In this document: in pieces, positions 49,587 to 56,262 of the stretch
Layout: each line of letters opens with the position of its first letter
How positions within the stretch are numbered: position 1 is the stretch's first letter
Source of the DNA: JACDER01 sp963842575
Lineage (GTDB): Bacteria; Actinomycetota; Thermoleophilia; Gaiellales; Gaiellaceae
NCBI GenBank assembly: GCA_963842575.1
Contig: CAWJGS010000008.1
Coordinates: 1-64,000, forward strand
Reading direction: 5' to 3'
Length of the DNA: 64,000 nt
The notes under the pieces: generated by a model
The model's database searches: none
Seen by the model: the letters and a program-made list of their open reading frames with translations, nothing else
Told to the model about the DNA's origin: nothing
Program-made: the position numbers and the translations under genes

Positions 49587-50265
49587 GTCCGTACTCGTGG
49601 TCGAGGACGAGGTGGCAATCGCCGACGCGGTCGCCTACGCGCTCGAGGGGGAGGGCTTCGAGGTGGACCGGGCCGGGGACGGCGAAGAGGCGCTCGCGCG
49701 GGCGCGGGACAAGGAGTACGAGCTGATCGTCCTCGACCTGCGCCTGCCCAAGGTGAACGGGATCGAGGTCACGCGCATCCTCCGCGCCGAGAGCATCGTC
49801 CCCATCCTCATGCTGACCGCCAAGGACAGCGAGGTCGACCGTGTGGTCGGGCTCGAGGTCGGCGCCGACGACTACGTCACCAAGCCGTTCTCGATGGCGG
49901 AGCTGATCAGCCGCGTGCGCGCGATTCTGCGCCGACGCCAGCTCGACCGGCTCTCGGGCGATCCGGTGCGGCGCGTCGGCGGGCTCCGGCTCGACCTCGT
50001 CCGCCACGAGGTCCGCGTCGACGACCAGAACGTGCGGCTGACCCCGTCCGAGTTCCGCCTCCTTACCTTCCTCGCCGAGGAGCCCGAACGCGTCTACTCG
50101 CGCCGGGAGATCATGCAGCACCTCTGGCAGAGCGAGTACGTCGGGGACGAACGTGCCACCGACATGCACGTCTCCAACCTGCGCCGGAAGATCGAGCGTG
50201 ACCCGGACAACCCGGAGCGTGTCGTGACGGTGCGCGGGATCGGGTACAAGCTCGTCCCGGCGTAA
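49579..50265 (+). CDS. OmpR/PhoB-family response regulator
   Basis: The receiver domain (about residues 5-118) has the acidic pair VVEDEVA, phospho-Asp in IVLDLRLPKVNG, TAKD (Thr) and TKPFSM (Lys). The winged-helix output domain follows with LTPSEFRLLTFLAEE and ATDMHVSNLRRKIE. It pairs with the overlapping sensor kinase. ATG 49579 is 8 bp before the kinase stop, and the frame above it is a shadow. Confidence 0.95.
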   Translation: MAESVLVVEDEVAIADAVAYALEGEGFEVDRAGDGEEALARARDKEYELIVLDLRLPKVNGIEVTRILRAESIVPILMLTAKDSEVDRVVGLEVGADDYVTKPFSMAELISRVRAILRRRQLDRLSGDPVRRVGGLRLDLVRHEVRVDDQNVRLTPSEFRLLTFLAEEPERVYSRREIMQHLWQSEYVGDERATDMHVSNLRRKIERDPDNPERVVTVRGIGYKLVPA

Positions 50266-50328
50266 CGTCAAGAATTCTCTACGAAGATCTCAAAGAACGT
50301 TCATTCGCCTGTCCCTACGATCGAAGGG

Positions 50329-50712
50329 ATGGCGACGACGGCAGCAGCAACCGGCGAGTTCGTTCGCGAAGCGCGTCCGATCGGAGAGCACGCGTACCTC
50401 ATCTCGCTCGCCGGCGACTTCGACCTGCACTCCGGCCCGGAGTTCGAGCGCCGCGTCCTCGAAGCCCTCGGGCGCAGCGCGACCGATCTGCTGATCGACC
50501 TCTCCGAGGTCTCGTTCATCGACTCCACGACCATCGGGATCCTGATGAGGACGCGCAAGCGGCTCGCGCCACTCGGCGGCCGCGTCGTCGTCGTCACCTC
50601 TGACCGGAACATCCTGCGGCTGTTCGAGATCACGGCCCTCGACCGAATGTTCGAGATCTACTCACGCCGGACCGACGCTCTCGAGGAGATCAATGGCCAC
50701 GCAGGAAGCTGA
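50329..50712 (+). CDS. STAS-domain anti-anti-sigma factor
   Basis: The 127-residue protein has the anti-sigma-factor antagonist fold, SLAGDFDLHSGPEFE and the phosphoacceptor site SFIDSTTIGIL (Ser in the loop). It would sequester an anti-sigma kinase when unphosphorylated. The partner kinase is not in the window. Its end overlaps the next gene by 20 bp. Confidence 0.9.
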   Translation: MATTAAATGEFVREARPIGEHAYLISLAGDFDLHSGPEFERRVLEALGRSATDLLIDLSEVSFIDSTTIGILMRTRKRLAPLGGRVVVVTSDRNILRLFEITALDRMFEIYSRRTDALEEINGHAGS

Positions 50713-51013
50713 GCGTTTCGAGGCGGCTCCGCAGCCGCGCCCCCTGCGGCTCGTCTTCTTCCGCTCGGACACCTCGGGTCGCTGCCGCCGGGTCGAGGGC
50801 TTCGTCGCCCAGGTTCTCCAGCGCCGGCGCAACCACGAGACCTTCGCGGTCGTGCCCGTCTCGCAGGAGAAGCAGCCGGAGCTGTTCGAGCGCTTCCGTA
50901 TCGACAAGGTCCCCACGCTCGTAGTGGTCGAGGGCAAGGCCGTACAGGGCAGACTGGAGCTCCCGCGCAGCTGCCGCGAGATCGAGACGTTCCTCGCACC
51001 CTGGCTCAGGTGA
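50693..51013 (+). CDS. Thioredoxin-fold protein with a single active-site-region cysteine
   Basis: The 106-residue protein looks like a thioredoxin-fold protein: RLVFFRSDTSGRCRRVEGF then RIDKVPTLVVVEGKAV, with the cis-Pro in VPTL. The usual CxxC is replaced by SxxxGRC, so a classical disulfide reductase is unlikely. It overlaps the STAS gene by 20 bp, suggesting a linked role in stress sensing. Confidence 0.7.
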   Translation: MATQEAERFEAAPQPRPLRLVFFRSDTSGRCRRVEGFVAQVLQRRRNHETFAVVPVSQEKQPELFERFRIDKVPTLVVVEGKAVQGRLELPRSCREIETFLAPWLR

Positions 51014-51530
51014 GCCGGGCCAGGTCTTCCTGAGCGTTCACGTTCACGAGCTGGGCGGGATCGAGCTCGACCGTCGCCGTCTCCAGCTCGTCGAGTGCGG
51101 CCGCGAGCGTGAGCTCTCCGTCGTGCAGGCGGCGCTCGAGCACGGATAGGGCGCTCTTGCGGAAAGCGCCGGGGAGCGGACCGGTCGGAGGGACGGCCGC
51201 GTCCCGGCAGGCGGCCGCCAGCTCCCGCAGCGCGTCCGCGCGCAGGAGAGGCATGTCCACCGGGACGGCCACGCACACGTCATGCGCGGCGGCGCGCAGC
51301 CCCGCGACGACTCCTGCGATCGGCGCGCGAACCACGGAGCCGTCGTCGAGAAGTGGGAACGGAAGGTCGAGGCCGTCCGCTTGCTTCCCCACCGCTATCC
51401 GCTCGTCGCAGGCCTCCCCCAGCAGGCGCCAGGCGCGGGCCGCGAGGGTCTCGCCCGCCAGTTCCGCCAGCGCCTTCGGGCTGCCGAACCGGCGACTTGC
51501 CCCGCCGACGAGTAGGAGGCCGGTGAGCAC
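51006..51530 (-). CDS. MobA-like molybdenum cofactor guanylyltransferase
   Basis: The 174-residue nucleotidyltransferase has the MobA start LLLVGGASRRFGSPKAL (GTP-binding loop), CVAVPVDMPLLRADAL with the metal Asp, and LVNVNAQEDL at the end. It would link GMP to molybdopterin. The Mo-type formate dehydrogenase in this window needs such a cofactor. The GTG start (51530) follows a long structured leader; its end overlaps the convergent thioredoxin-fold gene. Confidence 0.82.
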   Translation of the reverse strand: MLTGLLLVGGASRRFGSPKALAELAGETLAARAWRLLGEACDERIAVGKQADGLDLPFPLLDDGSVVRAPIAGVVAGLRAAAHDVCVAVPVDMPLLRADALRELAAACRDAAVPPTGPLPGAFRKSALSVLERRLHDGELTLAAALDELETATVELDPAQLVNVNAQEDLARLT

Positions 51531-51538
51531 GGAGGAAC

Positions 51539-51626
51539 GCTAAAGCCTCGGCCGGGGGCGGCGACCCCTCCACAGTTTCGCCGCCCTCGACCGGTTGGCC
51601 CAGTTAGCACGGAGCACGAGGGCTCC
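51539..51626 (-). promoter_or_regulatory. Structured leader upstream of mobA
   Basis: On the minus strand GCTAA (51604-51608) can pair with TTAGC (51539-51543). It encloses a 15-bp hairpin: CGGTCG/CGGCCG, an A/C mismatch, then GGGCGGCGA/TCGCCGCCC with a 13-nt loop (51549-51593). A further hairpin GGAGC/GCTCC lies at 51611-51626. No T tract follows. It does not match the Moco riboswitch consensus that I can recall, so it is called only as a probable RNA element. Confidence 0.5.
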
Positions 51627-51759
51627 AGCCACGACTCCGAGTCTTTCAGGCGGGCCGAGCCCGTGATTCTCGATTCCTCAAGCCTTTCGTGACGATTCGT
51701 TGACTCTCCAGGCACGTGCCCCGGCCCCCGCAGCAACGGCGGCCCCAGAAACGTGGGAC

Positions 51760-53952
51760 CTACGCGCCCGCGGCTTCGAGCTCGTCGCTGGTCCGGAGCC
51801 TGCGTCCCGGCCAGCTGCCGAACGTGCCGAAGAGCGAGACGAGCGCCGGGACGAGGAACGAGCGGACGATGAACGAGTCGATGAGGATGCCCACCGCCAT
51901 CGCGAACCCAAGCTCGGCGAAGGAGCGCAGGGGGACGAGCGCGAGCAGCGCGAAGCTTCCGGCCAGAACGAGGCCGGCCACCGTGATTGCGCGGGCCGCC
52001 CGCGGCGCGGCAGTCGCGACCGCCTCGCGCAGCGGCTGGTCGCGCGCCTCCTGCCAGATCCGGCCGGTGACGAAGACGTTGTAGTCCGATCCGAGCGCCA
52101 CCAGCAGGACGGCGGTCGCGAAGGGCACGAAGTAGGTGATGCTCGGGTAGCCGAGGAGCCCCTGAAAGACATACGCGGTGAGCCCAAGGGTGGCCGCGAG
52201 GGCGAGGACGCTGGCCGCCAGCAGGTACAGCGGCGCGATCACTGCGCGCAGGAAGAAGGCGAGGAGCAGGAAGTCCACCAGCACCACGACGAGCGCCACG
52301 CGGGTCAGGTCGCCCAGGAGGGCGTCGATCGTGTCCCCCGCGAGGGCGGTCGCGCCGCCCACCTGGAGCTTGGGGGCGGCCAGGCCCGCTTGACGCACGA
52401 GATCCGGCAGCCGGTCTTCGAGAGACTTCAGATCGTTGATCGCCGGTGCCTCGAAGGGATCCGACGAGAGGACGACCGCGTAGCGGGCCGCATCACCCGA
52501 CTTGGTGACGGCGAGGCCGCGCCGGTGCAACGCGCCCTCCTCGCGCGGACCGAGCACGCCGGCGACGCCGCGCTCCTTCCCGATCAGCTGCTCGAGCCGG
52601 TCGAGGCCGTCACGATCGGCGCCGATCCCGGTCCGCTCGAGCACGATCTCCGTCGGGCCGAGGACCCCGGGCGCAAAGCCCTCGCCCGCGGCCTTGGCGG
52701 CGCGGGCGGTTTCCGAGCCGGACGGGAGCCCTCCGATGAGGCCGAACCCGAGATCGAGGCGGGCGAGACCGCTGGCCGCCGCGCCGAGCCCGGCGACGCA
52801 CAGGATCACGATCAGCAAGGCGAGCGGCCGCGCGGTCGACCAGAAGGCGGCACGCTCACGCAGCGAGCGTCGCTTCGGCCGATCGGGCCGCTCGGGCGCG
52901 ACCCGCCCGAGCTTCGGCCAGAAGAGCGCCCGGCCGAAGAGGGCAATCGCGGCCGGCATGAACGTCACCGACACGACGACGCCGACGAGGGCTGTGAGCG
53001 CGAGGCCCGGTCCGAAGGCACGCATGAAGTCGAGCCGTGCGACGAGCAGGGCGGCCGTGCCGGCGGCCACGGTCAGCCCGGCGACCAGGATCGTGGGGGT
53101 GTACTGCGCCGCCACCGCGCGTGCGGCGGCCCGCGGTTCCTCCCCCTCCTGCAGCCGGCGGCGCTGCCCGGAGAGGTAGAAGATCGCGTAGTCGGTCGAG
53201 ATCCCGAGCAGCAGGACGATGAGGAGCGGCTCGATCTCGCTCGGGATCGAGATGCCGGTGCGCTCGCTGATCCAGCCCAGGAGCCGGATGTCCACCAGAT
53301 ACGAGAGGCCTCCGGCGCACAGCACGAGGAGCGCCGGCCACGGCGAGAGGAAGTTGATCCCGACGAGCAGCGCGATCAGCACCGCAGTCGCGGCAGCGAC
53401 GATCGGCAGCGCGTCCTGAACTGCGTGATACGACGTGATCCTCGCGGGTCCCGCGCCGGTCACACCGACGAGCCCTTCCTCCGGTGGGATGTGCTTCACG
53501 AACGTGTGCGCGAGGTCATCACGCGTCTCGAAGCCGTAGCGCGACGGGAAGTACAGGTACGTGAGGGCGGTCGTCCCGCGCTCGCGCGAGCCCGGCAGGA
53601 GCCCGAGCGTGTTGAGGACCGGCACCGCCGCCGCGATGCTGAGCAGGTCCGGATAGCCCCGCTGGTCGATCCGGAGAGCCCGGTTGACCACATGCTTCTG
53701 CTCGTCCTCTGTCAGCCCGGCCGGGTCGCGCTGGACCACCATCGTGTCCGGAGTGATGGGCGAGCCGAAGAGCTGGGCAGAGCGCGCCTCTTCATGCAGC
53801 GCCGGCGAGCTCTTGGCGACGAGGTCGGACAGGGCGCCGCCGTTCGAGCGGTGAAGCTGCGGCAGCCAGAGAACCGCCGCGACGGCGGCCGCTATCCAGC
53901 CGGCGACGATGACGTACCGACAGGTGACGACCGTCCGGGCGATCGCGTGCAT
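51760..53952 (-). CDS. MmpL/RND-family membrane transporter
   Basis: The 730-residue protein has the two-repeat RND layout of MmpL proteins: one N-terminal helix (RYVIVAGWIAAAVAAVLWL), an extracytoplasmic loop, a helix bundle with GISTDYAIFYLSGQR, a second loop and a second bundle with LLVALGSDYNVFVTGR. The Asp-Tyr pairs in these helices are the proton-relay residues. Actinobacterial MmpL proteins export lipids or glycolipids. It sits alone between mobA and a small CxC gene. Confidence 0.92.
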   Translation of the reverse strand: MHAIARTVVTCRYVIVAGWIAAAVAAVLWLPQLHRSNGGALSDLVAKSSPALHEEARSAQLFGSPITPDTMVVQRDPAGLTEDEQKHVVNRALRIDQRGYPDLLSIAAAVPVLNTLGLLPGSRERGTTALTYLYFPSRYGFETRDDLAHTFVKHIPPEEGLVGVTGAGPARITSYHAVQDALPIVAAATAVLIALLVGINFLSPWPALLVLCAGGLSYLVDIRLLGWISERTGISIPSEIEPLLIVLLLGISTDYAIFYLSGQRRRLQEGEEPRAAARAVAAQYTPTILVAGLTVAAGTAALLVARLDFMRAFGPGLALTALVGVVVSVTFMPAAIALFGRALFWPKLGRVAPERPDRPKRRSLRERAAFWSTARPLALLIVILCVAGLGAAASGLARLDLGFGLIGGLPSGSETARAAKAAGEGFAPGVLGPTEIVLERTGIGADRDGLDRLEQLIGKERGVAGVLGPREEGALHRRGLAVTKSGDAARYAVVLSSDPFEAPAINDLKSLEDRLPDLVRQAGLAAPKLQVGGATALAGDTIDALLGDLTRVALVVVLVDFLLLAFFLRAVIAPLYLLAASVLALAATLGLTAYVFQGLLGYPSITYFVPFATAVLLVALGSDYNVFVTGRIWQEARDQPLREAVATAAPRAARAITVAGLVLAGSFALLALVPLRSFAELGFAMAVGILIDSFIVRSFLVPALVSLFGTFGSWPGRRLRTSDELEAAGA

Positions 53953-53988
53953 GGTTAGGTGGTCCCGGCCCCACGCGGGGGCTAAACG

Positions 53989-54324
53989 TCAGTTGGCGAC
54001 GTCTTGCGGCTTGAAGCCCGGCTTCTTGCGCACAACTGCGTAGCCGTCATGCTCGGCGACGACCTCTTCGATCTCCGGGTTGTCGTGCCCGTGCGCGACG
54101 ACGAACTGGTCGTCCCGCGCGTGCGCCTCCGCGAATTCCGTCAGCGTCAGCCGGAGCAGGTCGTCGCAGTCAGGCCGCCCGCACGAGCAGAGATATTCGC
54201 TCGTCTCGTCTCCGCCGGCGAGTCCGCGAATCTCGAGATCGGACGTCTTCTCCGCGATCCGCTCGTTCACCTCACGCAGCACGACTTCGTTCTCGGCGAT
54301 TCGCTCCGGGGCGGCTTCCGGCAT
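53989..54324 (-). CDS. Small CxC-motif protein (paralogue C)
   Basis: The 111-residue protein is the third member of the family at 44860 and 45122: LREVNERIAEKTSDL, YLCSCGRPDC, QFVVAHGHDNPEIEEVVAEH and AVVRKKPG. The same motif order and spacing support a conserved fold with a C-x-C-x4-C site. The function is unknown. Confidence 0.75.
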   Translation of the reverse strand: MPEAAPERIAENEVVLREVNERIAEKTSDLEIRGLAGGDETSEYLCSCGRPDCDDLLRLTLTEFAEAHARDDQFVVAHGHDNPEIEEVVAEHDGYAVVRKKPGFKPQDVAN

Positions 54325-54378
54325 CCATCAAGTGTAGGAGTTAATGAACAGAAAATCCATGCGAAGTTGGCGGCACCG

Positions 54379-54816
54379 TCAGGCAGATACGGAGCGGTCG
54401 AGTTCGGCCAGCCCGGTGCGCAGCAACCCGCGCTCGTCCTCGAGCCGGACGAAGCAGTCGGCGAGCCTCCGCTCGCCTTCGGCCGACAGTCGAATCTCGC
54501 TCACCCGACCGTCGAGGTCGGATTGCGTCACCAACACGAGCCCGGCGTCGACCGCGCGGCTGACGAGCTCCGTGACCGTGCTCTGGGCGAGGTAGAGCCG
54601 CTTGCACAGCTCGCCCACCGTCGTCTGCTCGCTCCCGTCCGGCGCTCCCTTGACGAGCAGGAGCAGCAGGTACTGGCGCGGCGTGAGCCGGCTCTCGCGC
54701 GCGGCGATCTCGGTCATGCGGAAGAAGCGGCGCAGCGCCACACGGAACTCGGCCACTCGGATGGCATCTTCCACCGTTGGCACGTCAGAACGCAGAACAG
54801 ACACTGTATCGCTCAC
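54379..54816 (-). CDS. MarR-family transcriptional regulator
   Basis: The 145-residue winged-helix protein has the MarR layout: LRRFFRMTEIAA, LTPRQYLLLLLVKG, the recognition region CKRLYLAQSTVTELVSRAVDAGLV, and the wing SDLDGRVSEIRLSAEG. It is divergent from the formate dehydrogenase genes with about 20 bp between starts, so it is a good candidate for controlling them and itself. Confidence 0.88.
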   Translation of the reverse strand: MSDTVSVLRSDVPTVEDAIRVAEFRVALRRFFRMTEIAARESRLTPRQYLLLLLVKGAPDGSEQTTVGELCKRLYLAQSTVTELVSRAVDAGLVLVTQSDLDGRVSEIRLSAEGERRLADCFVRLEDERGLLRTGLAELDRSVSA

Positions 54817-54837
54817 CGATCCGGCCTAGAATTGGCT

Positions 54838-56262
54838 GTGGACGTCCTGCAGCTTCCGGCCCTGTTGAACGAGCTCCCGACAGAGCGGACTCATCTCCTC
54901 GACAATCTCGGCCGCATCCGCCGCGAGGTCGGGCCGGTGACGCCGGAGCTCGCGGACGCTCTCGCGGACGCGATGAACCTTCGACGCGGCGACGTGCACG
55001 AGGTCGCTTCGTTCTACTCCTACCTGCGCGTCGCGATCGAGACGCCGCGCGTCTGCCGAGGGCCCGTCTGCGACTGCGCCGGCGCCGTCGTCGGGCGGGG
55101 CGAGCTGGAAGTCGCCTGCCTCGGACACTGCGACCTCGCCCCGGTGCGGCTCGAGGGCGAGGAGATCGCCGGTGGCGTCACTCACGCTGCGAACGGCTTC
55201 CTGCTCGAACCGGACGAGCTGCGCGACGTGCCGGAGCTCGATCCCAGCGAGCTGGTCGAGATGCTGCGCGAGTCGGGCCTGACGGGCATGGGCGGCGCGG
55301 GCTTCCCCGCGTGGCGGAAGTGGGAGGCCGTCCGCGCCGAGCCAACGCCGCGTGTGGTGATCGTGAACGCCGACGAGGGCGAGCCCGGCACCTTCAAGGA
55401 CCGCTACCTGATGGAGCTGCGGCCGCACCTCGTGCTCGAGGGGCTCGAGCTGGCGATGCGGTTCTGCGAAACCGATCACGCGTACGTCTATCTGCGCGAG
55501 GAATACGCGCACGCCCGTGCCCGGCTGCAGGCGGCGATCGACGAACGCGGTCTGGCGGTGGAGATCGTCGTCGGCGCAGGCTCGTACGTCTGCGGCGAGG
55601 AGTCGGCGATGCTGGAGTCGATGGAGGGCCGCCGCGGGATGCCGCGGCTTCGGCCCCCGTTCCCGGCCCAGTACGGCTACCTCGGCCTCCCCACGCTCAT
55701 CTCGAACGTCGAGACGTTCGCCCATGTCGCCCGCATCGCCCGTGGAGAATGGGCCCCGAGCCGGCTCTGGTCCGTGTCCGGTGCGGTCGAGCGACCCGGC
55801 TGCTACGACGCGCCTTTCGACGTGACGGCGCGACAGTTGATCGACGACTACGCCGGCGGCGGGACCGCCGAGATCGGAGCGATCGTCCCGGGCGGCGCCG
55901 CGAGCGGGATCCTCCCGCCGGCGGCGCTCGACGTGCCGCTCACGCGCGAGGCGCTGGCGGAGTGGGGCTGCGGCCCCGGCTCGGCGGGCTTCCAGGTCTT
56001 TCCCTCCTCGTATCCGGTCCAGCGGCTCCTGGCCGAGACGATGCGCTTCTTCGCGGAAGAGTCCTGCCAGAAGTGCACGCCCTGCCGCATCGGCAACCGC
56101 GCACTCCAGCATGTGTTCGCAGGAGAGCTGGCGATGACCCAGGAGAAGATGGACGAATGGATGGAGGCCCTCGAGCAGACGTCGATCTGCGGGCTGGGAC
56201 AGGCCTCTCCGATCCCGGTGCGGACCGCCCTGCGACACTGGCCGGAGTTGCAATGGAACTGA
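54838..56262 (+). CDS. Fused NuoE-NuoF-like subunit of NAD-linked formate dehydrogenase
   Basis: The 474-residue protein fuses two electron-transfer modules. Residues about 1-125 are a NuoE/FdsG-like [2Fe-2S] domain (CRGPVCDC then CLGHCDLAPV, pattern C-x4-C and C-x3-C). The rest is NuoF/FdsB-like: GMGGAGFPAWRKW for NADH, NADEGEPGTFKDRYL for FMN, and the [4Fe-4S] motif ESCQKCTPCRIG. It passes electrons from the formate-oxidising subunit to NAD. The start is GTG 54838, or TTG 54832. Its stop overlaps the catalytic subunit by 10 bp. Confidence 0.9.
   Translation: MDVLQLPALLNELPTERTHLLDNLGRIRREVGPVTPELADALADAMNLRRGDVHEVASFYSYLRVAIETPRVCRGPVCDCAGAVVGRGELEVACLGHCDLAPVRLEGEEIAGGVTHAANGFLLEPDELRDVPELDPSELVEMLRESGLTGMGGAGFPAWRKWEAVRAEPTPRVVIVNADEGEPGTFKDRYLMELRPHLVLEGLELAMRFCETDHAYVYLREEYAHARARLQAAIDERGLAVEIVVGAGSYVCGEESAMLESMEGRRGMPRLRPPFPAQYGYLGLPTLISNVETFAHVARIARGEWAPSRLWSVSGAVERPGCYDAPFDVTARQLIDDYAGGGTAEIGAIVPGGAASGILPPAALDVPLTREALAEWGCGPGSAGFQVFPSSYPVQRLLAETMRFFAEESCQKCTPCRIGNRALQHVFAGELAMTQEKMDEWMEALEQTSICGLGQASPIPVRTALRHWPELQWN

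Noticed and set aside
51539..51626. Moco riboswitch
   Set aside because: The conserved Moco RNA core is not recognisable; kept only as an unnamed structured leader.
54004..54837. N-terminal extension of the NuoE-NuoF fusion to 752 residues
   Set aside because: It reads antisense through the CxC protein and MarR genes; the NuoE domain begins at about 54838.
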